DNA of 64,000 nucleotides, taken from assembly GCF_030813055.1 (NCBI RefSeq), contig NZ_JAUSTW010000002.1:688090-752089 (forward strand), in the 5' to 3' direction. This DNA comes from Neobacillus ginsengisoli. GTDB lineage: Bacteria > Bacillota > Bacilli > Bacillales_B > DSM-18226. The translations under genes were made by a program, and so were the position numbers. The notes under the pieces are model-generated. The model was not told the origin of the DNA. It saw only the letters and a list, made by a program, of their open reading frames with translations, and did not search any database. Of the stretch, positions 35,868-43,899 are shown one piece after another; positions within the stretch are counted from its first letter, which is position 1, and every line of letters starts with the position of its first letter.

Positions 35868-36509
35868 ATGAAAATAGGGATTATCGGAGCAAGTGGGAAG
35901 GCTGGGAGCTTTATCTTAACGGAAGCGGTAGAAAGAGGTCATAAGGTTACAGCTATTGTTCGAAATGCAGAAAAAGTTCAAAATAGAAATGTTGCTGTGC
36001 TGGAAAAAGACATCTTTGATTTGAAAGCAGAAGATGTAAAAGAATTTGATGTGGTTGTAAATGCGTTTGGTGGAGTTCATGGTCAAGAGCACCTTCACGT
36101 TGATGCTGGTAAAATATTAATTGAGGCAATGAAAGGTGCACCTCTAACAAGATTAATTGTCGTAGGTGGGGCTGGTAGTCTTTTTGTTGACGAAGCAAAA
36201 ACAATTCGTTTAATGAATACACCTGACTTCCCAAAAGAATATTTCGCCACTGCATCAAATCAAGGAAGGAATCTTGAAGAACTACAAGCAGCAACCGGAA
36301 TTCAATGGACCTTCATCAGCCCTGCTGCATTCTTCAATCCGGAAGGGAAAAGAACAGGTTCCTATCAAAAAGGAAAAGACAACTTAATTGTCAATGCAGC
36401 TGGACAAAGCTATGTAAGCTATGCGGATTATGCTATAGCCGTCTTAGATGAAATTGAAAATCCGGAGCACACAAATGAAAGATTTACGGTTGTTTCAGAA
36501 GCAGAATAA
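35868..36509 (+). CDS. ywnB: YwnB-like NAD(P)H-binding protein
   Basis: A 213-residue Rossmann-fold protein, the length of B. subtilis YwnB. The N-terminal IGIIGASGKAGSFI (about residues 3-16) is the NAD(P)-binding GxxGxxG motif, and IVVGGAGSLFVD and WTFISPAAFF follow. The family resembles atypical SDR / NmrA-like redox sensors or quinone reductases. The ATG at 35868 follows GGAGG; an earlier in-frame TTG lies inside an operator and is rejected. Regulation by the divergent Rrf2 protein is inferred. Confidence 0.88.
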   Translation: MKIGIIGASGKAGSFILTEAVERGHKVTAIVRNAEKVQNRNVAVLEKDIFDLKAEDVKEFDVVVNAFGGVHGQEHLHVDAGKILIEAMKGAPLTRLIVVGGAGSLFVDEAKTIRLMNTPDFPKEYFATASNQGRNLEELQAATGIQWTFISPAAFFNPEGKRTGSYQKGKDNLIVNAAGQSYVSYADYAIAVLDEIENPEHTNERFTVVSEAE

Positions 36510-36542
36510 TATATCAAATCGCTAGATTGATTAATAAGAATC

Positions 36543-36569
36543 AAAGGGCCATTAACGGGTCCTTTTTTT
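36543..36569 (+). terminator. Rho-independent terminator after ywnB
   Basis: An 8-bp stem (36543-36550 with 36558-36565, one G-T pair), a 7-nt loop and seven T residues. Confidence 0.85.
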
Positions 36570-36734
36570 CTTTGGGAAAAATTCAATATTCATGTTAAAT
36601 TGAGAAACTTTTTCAAAAATAATTTTTGTTTTTCAAAAAATATGTTATATTATTAATGAAATTAAAAAATAAATAAAAGCAAATCAACATAAAACAAAAA
36701 TATTGGGGATCGTATTCAGAAAGGTACGGATTAG

Positions 36735-37496
36735 ATGCTACTAGCAGAAAGGCAAAGGAAAATTGTTGAATTAGTAAATGAAAAGTTAAGTGTTCGGGTT
36801 ACCGAGTTAAGTAAAATTTTTGCTGTAACCGAGGAAACGATCCGTCGGGATCTTGAAAAACTTGAAAAAGAGAACTTATTAATGCGGAGCCATGGAGGTG
36901 CGGTAAGTATTGAGGAAAATCAAGCAGAAACCTCCTATTTAGAACGGGAGATTACCAATGCAGCTGAAAAAAGGGCCATTGCGAATAGAGCAGTCCAATT
37001 CATCGAGCCTGGTGACCAAATTGTACTGGATGCCAGTACAACAGCATGGTATATGGCGAAGGAATTACCGGATATGCCATTGACAGTCCTTACGAACTCA
37101 ATTAAAGTTGCCGTTGAGCTCAGTAAAAAAGAACAAATAAAGGTGATTTCCACAGGCGGAATCCTCTTGGCACAATCGCTTTCCTATGTCGGCCCCCTTG
37201 CCGAACGATCATTGGGAATGTATCACGTTAACAAGGCCTTCCTATCCTGTAAGGGTGTACATCTGGAAAAAGGACTCAGTGACTTTAATGAAATGCAAGC
37301 ATTATTAAAGAAACAAATGATGGAAATTGCTGATGAAACGATTTTAATGGTGGATTCCAGTAAATTTGGGACACGTGCTTTTTCAACAATTGGTTCTTTA
37401 TCCACTATTTATTCGATTATTACGGATTCAAAAATAGATGAACAAGTAAGAAAACAGTTGGAAGAAAAAAATATTAAGATTGCAATTGTAGAATAA
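36735..37496 (+). CDS. rhaR: DeoR-family repressor, probable rhamnose repressor
   Basis: A 253-residue DeoR protein. The N-terminal winged helix (ERQRKIVELVNEKLSVRV, then VTEETIRRDLEKLEKENL) is followed by the sugar-phosphate sensor domain with RSHGGAV, LDASTTAWYMAKEL and ADETILMVDSSKFG. In B. subtilis a DeoR protein (RhaR/YulB) controls the rhamnose operon with rhamnulose 1-phosphate as likely effector; the same is inferred from location and family. Start ATG with an AAAGG site. Confidence 0.82.
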   Translation: MLLAERQRKIVELVNEKLSVRVTELSKIFAVTEETIRRDLEKLEKENLLMRSHGGAVSIEENQAETSYLEREITNAAEKRAIANRAVQFIEPGDQIVLDASTTAWYMAKELPDMPLTVLTNSIKVAVELSKKEQIKVISTGGILLAQSLSYVGPLAERSLGMYHVNKAFLSCKGVHLEKGLSDFNEMQALLKKQMMEIADETILMVDSSKFGTRAFSTIGSLSTIYSIITDSKIDEQVRKQLEEKNIKIAIVE

Positions 37497-37510
37497 GCAA
37501 TGGATCCCGG

Positions 37511-37538
37511 CAGACCATATATTGGTCTGTTTTTTTTA
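37511..37538 (+). terminator. Rho-independent terminator after the DeoR gene
   Basis: A 7-bp perfect stem (37511-37517 with 37523-37529), a 5-nt loop and eight T residues. Confidence 0.88.
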
Positions 37539-37571
37539 TAAAAAAAATAAATAGGTGCTAATTGTGGCGAG

Positions 37572-37745
37572 TTATTTAAAAATCAAAAATAAACAAAGAG
37601 ATAATTCTATAACAGGAAAATCAAGTTCAATGGTACGAAGTACAAAGCTTGGATCTAAATAGGGATTGACTTCCTCCTCTTTTAATAAATAACTGATGTC
37701 ACCGCCGTTACGTTCATCCCAGACAAATAAAAGCTCTATAAAGGC
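37572..37745 (-). pseudogene. Unidentified C-terminal coding remnant
   Basis: About 57 minus-strand codons read openly, with a protein-like segment [19 protein letters not shown] followed by [20 protein letters not shown], to a TAA at 37572-37574. No start remains. The last codons overlap the operator-like box, so the true end of the original gene is uncertain. I cannot name the family. Confidence 0.4.
37583..37599 (+). promoter_or_regulatory. Distal copy of the rhamnose operator box
   Basis: TCAAAAATAAACAAAGA is identical to the box over the rhaEW promoter at 27747-27763. No intact gene follows, so it probably marks the promoter of a lost rhamnose-regulated gene. Confidence 0.55.
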
Positions 37746-38155
37746 AGCTTAATGATTTGAATATGAATTAATTTTGTAAACACATAATTTTAACCAAAAA
37801 AGTAGGAAAAGTGAAAATAACAGGTCGTTTTAATGGTAGTAAAAGGCTTTCATACGTTCTACCATTAATAGGGGAAATGAATTTTTTTCATTATGAATGA
37901 TAATTACCATTATAAAATGCCAGATCCCTTCAACAAAGAAAGTCATTTATCCTATTCCGCCGCCGAATCGGCAGTTTTTGGAGGGTAGCGGCCAGCTTAA
38001 TTAGGTTCAACAGTTGAGTAAGAAGTTGGGAATGCTTTTACATGTGGTAGAAAAATATCGAAAGTCAGAACCATTAAAGGAAAGAACAGAGAGCAAGAAA
38101 TCTCAATGACTATTTGGCTCGTAAAATGATAAAAAAAGGGGTAGTAAAAATGACA

Positions 38156-38240
38156 ATGGAAATTGGATAGGGCGGGCCATTAATCGACATTGGTACGCAT
38201 GCAATGGATTTAACTGACTGATATTTTCAATGCCGATATT
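38156..38240 (+). pseudogene. Fragment of a Gfo/Idh/MocA-family dehydrogenase
   Basis: In one frame the sequence reads MEIG, a stop, then GGPLIDIGTHAMDLTD, a stop and YFQ. GGPLIDIGTHALDL is a hallmark of Gfo/Idh/MocA oxidoreductases. Two in-frame stops and missing ends show it is a relic. B. subtilis carries such a gene (yulF) near its rhamnose operon. Confidence 0.6.
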
Positions 38241-38451
38241 CCATGAAATATCAGAAACAGGCAGTCAGAAAATAAGGAAATTGGATGAAACGTGTAAAAT
38301 ATCACAGTTGAAAAATTGTTTGAAGTTTATAGTGGAAAGGTACACCTAATATACTGTGTCCGAATGAACAAAAATTGGCTTAATGCATCGTCAAGTTTGC
38401 TGAGAGCAACCCCAAACACATACTTATTAATTTACGGAAAGGTTGTTAGTG

Positions 38452-39339
38452 ATGAAAAAATTCGTAATTTTCATTGGGTGTCTTATACTGGTCTTGATTG
38501 CAGGGTGTTCAGGAGCAAATAGCCTTCAAGTTAAGCTCTCGACACCAAAAACGTTTACTCCTGGAAAAGCCTTTCCGATGCTAATTAAAATTCTCGACAA
38601 GCAAGGTAAGCCAGTAAAAGGTGCAAAGGTAAGTGCAGAACTGAATATGAAAAATATGGATCATGGAACAATTCCGGTTTCAATAGAAGAAACCGGAGAT
38701 GGCAAGTATATAGGTATCGCTAATATATCCATGAATGGTGACTGGGTGGCAGATATAAAAGTAGACAATAACGGAAAAACAGAAGAGGTAGAAAAACAAT
38801 TCACTGTTGCGGCATTAACGAAGGAGAATGCCCACAGGGTGACAAAACAGGTAGCACTGCCTGAATTTAAGCTGATCGACGAAAATGGAAAGCTGGTAAC
38901 AAAACAGGATCTTTTGGGGAAAACGGTTGCTATGACCTTCACCTATGTAAATTGTGATGATCCGAACGCCTGCCCGATTTTATTAGGGAATTTTAGTAAC
39001 CTGCAGCAGGATATTAAATCAAAGGGGATTAACTCTAATAATATTTTACTCGTTTCCATTTCGATTGACCCTAAAAATGATACTCCGGCAAAATTAAAAG
39101 AACACGCAAAGAAAATGAAATTTGATACATCATACCTAAAAATGCTCACCGGGGAAATGACGGAAATCAAAAAATTGTCTAATACTTTAGGGGAGCACTT
39201 TGAAAAGAAAGGTTCAGAAGTTATTCATGATAACAAAACCTTTATTTTCAATCCTGACGGACAATTGACGCATGAGTTTTCAGGAAGCTATATTGATCGG
39301 GATGAGTTATTTCAAGTTGTAACGGGAAGCAGTAAGTAA
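38452..39339 (+). CDS. Sco1/SenC-like lipoprotein with N-terminal YtkA-like domain
   Basis: A 295-residue lipoprotein. The signal peptide ends in the lipobox LIAGC (Cys19). Residues about 30-125 are a YtkA/FixH-like beta domain with NMKNMDHGTIP, and residues about 130-290 are a Sco1/SenC thioredoxin fold. The copper site has VNCDDPNACP, a Cys-x5-Cys variant of the usual CxxxC, and the conserved His in VIHDNKTFIF. Sco proteins deliver copper to cytochrome oxidase or act as redox sensors. ATG at 38452 follows a GGAAAGG site. Confidence 0.85.
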   Translation: MKKFVIFIGCLILVLIAGCSGANSLQVKLSTPKTFTPGKAFPMLIKILDKQGKPVKGAKVSAELNMKNMDHGTIPVSIEETGDGKYIGIANISMNGDWVADIKVDNNGKTEEVEKQFTVAALTKENAHRVTKQVALPEFKLIDENGKLVTKQDLLGKTVAMTFTYVNCDDPNACPILLGNFSNLQQDIKSKGINSNNILLVSISIDPKNDTPAKLKEHAKKMKFDTSYLKMLTGEMTEIKKLSNTLGEHFEKKGSEVIHDNKTFIFNPDGQLTHEFSGSYIDRDELFQVVTGSSK

Positions 39340-39361
39340 TTTGGAATTTAGATATACCATA

Positions 39362-39396
39362 AGAGCCAAGTGTGTGTAAAAACACTTGGCTCTCTT
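39362..39396. terminator. Hairpin between convergent sco-like and small membrane genes
   Basis: A 12-bp perfect stem (39362-39373 with 39382-39393) with an 8-nt loop lies after the Sco-like gene and before the convergent small gene. Confidence 0.75.
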
Positions 39397-39408
39397 CAAT
39401 TATTTTGC

Positions 39409-39600
39409 TTAAATATGGGAGATGTACCATCCTAACCCACATAACGCAAATAGGATTACAATTATATAAATAGCTGTTAATCTGAATGTATTTTGCTTTG
39501 TTGAAGATTTATAGTTTTCATCCGTTTTTCCTGTAAGAGCATATGTCCCCACTAAAGCTAATAGAAGAATAACAACGACCATAGCCATCGCAAATGTCAT
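39409..39600 (-). CDS. Small two-helix membrane protein
   Basis: A 63-residue protein with two hydrophobic segments, AMAMVVVILLLALVGTYAL and IYIIVILFALCGLGWY, joined by a polar loop (TGKTDENYKSSTKQN). No family recognised. The start at 39600 is fixed by an excellent AAGGGGGAG site. The upstream extension of that frame reads through non-conserved sequence and is rejected. Divergent from the MocR-type regulator. Confidence 0.65.
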   Translation of the reverse strand: MTFAMAMVVVILLLALVGTYALTGKTDENYKSSTKQNTFRLTAIYIIVILFALCGLGWYISHI

Positions 39601-39780
39601 CAACGCTCCCCCTTTTTCCAATAAATACAGCAAATTCTTTGTCTCTCTTTTTATTTTAGAATAGCGGCAAGTAAAAGAAACCATCCAATTATCGAAAATT
39701 TTGGCCATCCAATTCTTTATTTTTCCAAACCATTTACATATAATAGATAACAATAAAAAGTGAAAGTAAGGATGTTAGTG

Positions 39781-41244
39781 ATGGATTGGACACCGGATCG
39801 CTCAAAAAAAGTGCCTATATACAAACAAATAGCTGAATATATTGAAAGTGGAATTCTCGACGGAACTTTTCCGCCGGAAAGTGTTCTTCCATCTGAACGT
39901 GTTTTGGCAAAAGACCTGCAAGTTAACAGGAGTACTGTAGTCGCTGCCTATGATGAATTACAAGCAAACGGATTAATTGAACGTAAGAAGGGAAGCGGAA
40001 CAATTGTAAATCGTGGCATATGGGGGTTTTCAAAAAAACGTATTCCCAGCTGGAATCGGTATATCGAAGCCGGTTCCTTTCTACCCAATCTTCCGATGGT
40101 ACAACAGATTCGGATGGAAACAGAAGTTCACAATCCAATAAATTTGGCAAGCGGTGAATTATCGGATGATTTAATTCCTTATGATTTCTTTAGAAAGGTA
40201 CTTGTTGAAAAAACTTTTGCAGGGAGACTTGGTTACGATCATCCTCAAGGTAATATTGCTTTAAGAGAAACGATTTCTGAACATGTTAGAGAATTTAGGA
40301 ATATCGAAACGAGGCCATCTTCAATCCTTATAACCTCCGGTGCCCAACAAGCCTTGCATCTTATCATTCAATGCCTGTTAACGCCGGGTGATGCAGTTGC
40401 GATTGAAGATCCATCATATAGCTATTCCCTGCCGGTTTTCCGCTCAGCAGGATTGAAGACATTCCTCTTACCGGTTGATCAATATGGAATAAACCCGGAT
40501 GACCTTATTTCATTAAATAAGAAACACCGAATAAGGATGATTTTTGTAAATCCATTTTTTCAGAATCCAACAGGGGCAATGCTTTCTTCAGAGCGACGAA
40601 AAAAAATTCTTGAGATTTCTGAAGAGTACGGAATCCCGGTGATAGAAGACGACCCTTACAGTTTAACTTCCTTTTCCGGTGAAAAAATTGCCACTCTAAA
40701 ATCTTCAAACTATAATAATGTACTTTATGTTAGCTCTCTATCTAAAATTGTAGCTTCAGGGTTACGAATTGGCTGGATTATTGGGCCAACACCCGTAATT
40801 GAACGTTTAGCGGACGCAAAACAACAAGTTGATTTTGGCCACAGCACATTTACACAATGGATGGCAAATGAGTTTTTACAAACCGGTTTCTTTTCGTCTC
40901 ATATAAACTTTTTAAGAGACCGGTTGAAACAAAGAAGAGACCAAATCACTTCAAGTTTAGATCAGTTCCTTCACGAACAAGTGGAATTCAGTCCTCCTAA
41001 TGGCGGGATTCATTTATGGTGCAAATTAAAAACAGATATAGATGAAACGTCCTTACTTCAGGAATCAATAAAATATGGAGTTGTTTTTGTGCCGGGAACC
41101 GTTTTAGGCTCTCAAAAGGGGTTTATTAGGTTTACATTTTCCCGAGAAAAAGCCGAGTTCATTCATGAGGGAATAGGAAGATTTGCACAAGCTATAGAAC
41201 GGTTAGAATCTTCAAAAAAAAATTTTTTTATTTCAGATTTCTAA
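39781..41244 (+). CDS. MocR/PdxR-family regulator (GntR winged helix plus aminotransferase domain)
   Basis: A 487-residue regulator. Residues about 1-80 are a GntR winged helix (KKVPIYKQIAEYIESGILDG, SERVLAKDLQVNRSTV). Residues about 115-475 are a class I aminotransferase-like domain with the PLP lysine in SSLSKIVASGLRIGWI. Members sense PLP, amino acids or GABA and activate neighbouring genes; no pdxST or gabTD lies nearby, so the target is unknown. ATG at 39781 has an AAGGA site. Confidence 0.88.
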   Translation: MDWTPDRSKKVPIYKQIAEYIESGILDGTFPPESVLPSERVLAKDLQVNRSTVVAAYDELQANGLIERKKGSGTIVNRGIWGFSKKRIPSWNRYIEAGSFLPNLPMVQQIRMETEVHNPINLASGELSDDLIPYDFFRKVLVEKTFAGRLGYDHPQGNIALRETISEHVREFRNIETRPSSILITSGAQQALHLIIQCLLTPGDAVAIEDPSYSYSLPVFRSAGLKTFLLPVDQYGINPDDLISLNKKHRIRMIFVNPFFQNPTGAMLSSERRKKILEISEEYGIPVIEDDPYSLTSFSGEKIATLKSSNYNNVLYVSSLSKIVASGLRIGWIIGPTPVIERLADAKQQVDFGHSTFTQWMANEFLQTGFFSSHINFLRDRLKQRRDQITSSLDQFLHEQVEFSPPNGGIHLWCKLKTDIDETSLLQESIKYGVVFVPGTVLGSQKGFIRFTFSREKAEFIHEGIGRFAQAIERLESSKKNFFISDF

Positions 41245-41318
41245 TCCATTTTAAATCGAAACCTTTTTTGTATTTTGTATTATAATAGTAGTGTTTCAGT
41301 TAGAAAGGAGTTTTGATT

Positions 41319-41750
41319 TTGAAAAAATTAATTTGGGTTTTCTTGCTCGTGTTTACGCTTGTTTTGCCAAGCTTTGCAGAAGCCAGAGGATTTAGCGGCG
41401 GTCATAGTACAACTACTCACAGTACTCTGTCAGGATCTCATTCGAGTACCAGCAAAACCTACCATTCCGGATATAAGTCACCATCAAGCAGTGTTTCAAG
41501 AACACCGTCTTCTTCTCAGTATAGCCGATCTCAACCTTCACGTTCCGGCAGCTTTTGGTCTCACGCTGCTGCCTTTGGAGCAGGAACATTTTTTGGTCAT
41601 ATGTTCCATCCCTTTGGCGGTCATTATTACGGAGCAAATGGTTATTACGGTTCGTACGGATTTTCCTTTTTTGGACTTCTCGTAGATATCATTGTCATAT
41701 TAATTATTATCAGGTTAATTAAAAGCATTTTTAGAAGAAGAAGATACTAA
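41319..41750 (+). CDS. Secreted Ser/Gly/Tyr-rich protein with C-terminal membrane helix
   Basis: A 143-residue envelope protein. A signal peptide ends near FAEA (about residue 22). The middle is low complexity, rich in Ser, His, Thr and Gly, then Gly and Tyr rich around GGHYYGANGYYGSYG. A hydrophobic helix (LLVDIIVILIIIRLI) and RRRRY end the protein, so it is probably membrane anchored. Family unknown. TTG at 41319 is chosen because AAAGGAG sits eight bases upstream; an earlier TTG is too close to it. Confidence 0.65.
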   Translation: MKKLIWVFLLVFTLVLPSFAEARGFSGGHSTTTHSTLSGSHSSTSKTYHSGYKSPSSSVSRTPSSSQYSRSQPSRSGSFWSHAAAFGAGTFFGHMFHPFGGHYYGANGYYGSYGFSFFGLLVDIIVILIIIRLIKSIFRRRRY

Positions 41751-41761
41751 GGAGAATGGCG

Positions 41762-42064
41762 ATGGAGCTTATTTTTAATGAACAAGACCTTGTAGATAGT
41801 GTATGTGTGTATACATCCGTAAGAGAAAAGGCAAGACCTGAACAGGTAGAAGCTGATTTGGAGTTTAATCCGGATTTTGGATTTGCCGCCACTGCTTTAG
41901 TTTATGGACGCCAAGTGCGATTAAATGAACAAGACGTAATCGATGCGGTTTCAATCTATTTACGAGACTACCATCAATTCCATCCGGATAGATTACTAGT
42001 TAATTTGTCCTTCTCTGAAGCGGAAGGATTTTCGGCATCCATTCAGGTTCGAAATAATTATTAA
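41762..42064 (+). CDS. DUF2653 protein (YxcD-like)
   Basis: A 100-residue protein of the DUF2653/YxcD family. The motif FNEQDLVDSVCVYTS is echoed by LNEQDVIDAVSIYL half-way, so the chain has two related halves. Soluble, no signal peptide; function unknown. It follows the secreted Ser/Gly-rich protein by 11 bases and is probably cotranscribed. ATG at 41762 is used because AAGGAG is at the right distance from it and too close to the ATG at 41756. Confidence 0.75.
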   Translation: MELIFNEQDLVDSVCVYTSVREKARPEQVEADLEFNPDFGFAATALVYGRQVRLNEQDVIDAVSIYLRDYHQFHPDRLLVNLSFSEAEGFSASIQVRNNY

Positions 42065-42074
42065 AAGCAATATA

Positions 42075-42107
42075 AAAAGGGGCTGGAATTACCGGTCCCT
42101 TTTATTT
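42075..42107 (+). terminator. Terminator-like hairpin after the DUF2653 gene
   Basis: A 12-bp stem with G-T pairs (42075-42086 with 42092-42103), a 5-nt loop and a short T-rich tail. Confidence 0.7.
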
Positions 42108-42449
42108 CTATAAGTATGGTTAATGGTCCTATAAGCTTCTCTTCAAAAAGAAAGGGGCTTTGTGCTTTAAGTCCTAAAAATTCACATTTTTTGCAGGATT
42201 TCTTATAATTCGTTATAATTTTCAAATATTAGAGTTTTAATTTTTCTGAAAATTACTTCTTTCTTCCTATTTTTTAGAAAACAAAATACTACTATTGACT
42301 GAATGATTAGAAATTATTAAGAGATACCATAAATATATATATCTATTAAAAAAAGATTTACGACCAATATTCAGATTTATCCATTTAATACTAGATATTC
42401 TCAAAAAGGTATATTACATCCAATTATCAAAAGAAAGAAGGTATACGTT
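42108..42449. other. A/T-rich gap before the 154-residue hypothetical gene
   Basis: About 340 A/T-rich bases. I see no supported gene, RNA or repeat, apart from a poly-AT tract (ATATATAT near 42330-42340). Confidence 0.5.
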
Positions 42450-42914
42450 ATGAATGAAAATTTTTTTGCTAACTATAAAAATTTTGTTGTTATCCCAATG
42501 GAAATACAAAAAGTTGGCAATGAAAGCTTTGACCCTAAAGATTATTCCTCCTATTATATCCTAACAGTTTCTCTTTATGATTCCCTTTTATCAAACTGGA
42601 AAGATGCAAATAAATATGAAATAGATGTAAAGAAAAGTATTGATAAAGTTTTAGATGAATTTAATAAAAAACAGAAAGGTACTAATCATCTTCAATTACT
42701 TGAATTTGAAAATGATAAATCATATTTTGTCATGGCTCTGTCTTGTAAAAATAAAATTGAAAATCCGGAAGCAAATGGCCGTATTTCAAACTACATAGAA
42801 AAGTTAATTTCAAATCCTTTTTATATTGGACAAAGCTGGTACAAGCTAATTGGTCATAAAGGAAGAATTGAGCGTAAACTCTTTTGTTTCTCATTCAAGG
42901 AATACACCATATGA
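42450..42914 (+). CDS. Hypothetical protein, 154 residues
   Basis: A soluble protein with no signal peptide or membrane helix: NFVVIPMEIQKVGNESFDP near the start, a Lys/Asp-rich middle, and FYIGQSWYKLIGHKGRIERK near the end. No family recognised. An AGAAAGAAGG site precedes the ATG. Its composition is more A/T-rich than its neighbours, and it is flanked by empty A/T-rich DNA and a gene relic, so recent acquisition is possible. Confidence 0.55.
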   Translation: MNENFFANYKNFVVIPMEIQKVGNESFDPKDYSSYYILTVSLYDSLLSNWKDANKYEIDVKKSIDKVLDEFNKKQKGTNHLQLLEFENDKSYFVMALSCKNKIENPEANGRISNYIEKLISNPFYIGQSWYKLIGHKGRIERKLFCFSFKEYTI

Positions 42915-43050
42915 AATTGAGCTAAAGCTCCCATAAATGAATTGGGATACCAAAGGGGTTGATTGTTAAATTAGCCGAATATTCCTAATGCAATGAATAA
43001 TATAGATGTATGATTATTTTTACATAGAATGGTAGAGGGGAGAATCAAAC

Positions 43051-43194
43051 ATGGTTCTTCATCTGGAAGACGTCTCTGTAAGACGAGATGGAAATTGGGT
43101 TTTACAGAACATTCATTGGGATGTTGAAAAAGGAGAGCACTGGGTATTATTTGGATTAAACGGAGCCGGAAAAACTGCTATCCCAATTTGTTAA
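43051..43194 (+). pseudogene. N-terminal stub of an ABC transporter ATPase (YlmA-like)
   Basis: Forty-seven codons begin with a good AGGGGAG site and read MVLHLEDVSVRRDGNWVLQ and then FGLNGAGKTA before a TAA. The Walker A motif GLNGAGKT is complete, but the next residues and the whole rest of the ATPase are missing. The start resembles YlmA-type ATPases. A deletion removed everything after the P-loop. Confidence 0.75.
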
Positions 43195-43278
43195 TCTTCC
43201 AGTCAGTTTTGTTTGGAAGAATAATCAGCCCTTGCTTTCGAAGTTACAAATGATAGAAAAATAGTATAATCAAATAAA

Positions 43279-43314
43279 AAGGGTGTCTGATTTGAATTGG
43301 ACACCCTTCTTTTG
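43279..43314 (+). terminator. Rho-independent terminator, orphan or of the ABC relic
   Basis: A 9-bp perfect stem AAGGGTGTC/GACACCCTT (43279-43287 with 43300-43308), a 12-nt loop and CTTTT. Confidence 0.75.
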
Positions 43315-43504
43315 TGACAAGTTTTAAGAATGGCTTACAGTTTAAATAGCTTGAAGATAAAAAAGTATACTAAAATAATATTATTTTTGAATGCGTTTTC
43401 AAATTGGATAAATCTTTTTTCAAATTTAACCAATAAATGAGTCGAAAATCTTACTTATATGAAGAAAGTACTATTTGTAACAATATTTTTCAATGGTTCA
43501 TAGA

Positions 43505-43522
43505 TTGTTCAATATTTCACAA
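43505..43522 (+). promoter_or_regulatory. Rex-like operator upstream of the 75-residue gene
   Basis: TTGTTCA-ATAT-TTCACAA matches the Rex consensus TTGTGAA-N4-TTCACAA at 12 of 14 positions and lies 59 bases before the start codon. Confidence 0.6.
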
Positions 43523-43581
43523 TCTGTTTTTGAAATTTCATGTTATGATGAAATCACAAAGGAAACAAGGAGTGATAACAA

Positions 43582-43809
43582 ATGATGGTATGTGAATGGA
43601 AGACCTTCTCAACTGATTCAGAAACGTATACATTAGAAACCTTTGAAGAGGTTGCGGGAGACGAATTTGAGGCGATGATGTTCAAAGAAAATGAAGAAAT
43701 TCCTGCTTATATTTGGACAGTAAACTATTGTATCATCGTTAAGAAAAGTACTAAATTATTTACGGACATTTCATTTGAAAAGATTCCAAGAAATCCGGTT
43801 TGCGAGTAA
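43582..43809 (+). CDS. Small hypothetical protein upstream of adhE
   Basis: A 75-residue acidic protein, WKTFSTDSETYTLETFEEV at the start and YIWTVNYCIIVKKSTKLF in the second half. No domain recognised, no signal peptide. It has an AAGGAGTG site and a Rex-like box upstream. It lies 90 bases before adhE on the same strand, so both may respond to the same redox regulator. Confidence 0.6.
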   Translation: MMVCEWKTFSTDSETYTLETFEEVAGDEFEAMMFKENEEIPAYIWTVNYCIIVKKSTKLFTDISFEKIPRNPVCE

Positions 43810-43857
43810 CAATTTATCCATAAATTAAGGCACTATCACTTTTAAAAAAAACTAAAC

Positions 43858-43875
43858 ATGTGAATAAATTCACAA
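43858..43875 (+). promoter_or_regulatory. Rex box upstream of adhE
   Basis: ATGTGAA-TAAA-TTCACAA matches the Rex consensus TTGTGAA-N4-TTCACAA at 13 of 14 positions. It ends 24 bases before the adhE start. Rex releases such sites when NADH is high, which is the known control of adhE in several Firmicutes. Confidence 0.8.
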
Positions 43876-43899
43876 ACAGTACAAACGGAGGGATTAACA

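Larger units (their letters stand above)
37539..38451. other. Decayed region behind the rhamnose locus
   Basis: About 900 bases with no intact gene. It contains a copy of the 17-bp rhamnose operator box (37583-37599), a minus-strand coding remnant (37572-37745) and a Gfo/Idh/MocA dehydrogenase fragment (about 38156-38240). The rest shows stops in all frames. Confidence 0.7.
42915..43581. other. Gap with an ABC ATPase relic, a terminator and a Rex-like box
   Basis: Without intact genes. It holds the truncated ABC ATPase (43051-43194), a hairpin terminator (43279-43314) and a Rex-like operator (43505-43522), each listed separately. Confidence 0.7.

Noticed and set aside
38316..38522. A 68-codon frame overlapping the start of the Sco-like gene.
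   Set aside because: It runs across noncoding sequence into the Sco signal peptide in another frame and lacks a ribosome binding site.
39601..39753. N-terminal extension of the small membrane protein by 51 residues.
   Set aside because: The AAGGGGGAG site directly precedes the internal ATG at 39600, and the extension crosses the divergent promoter region.
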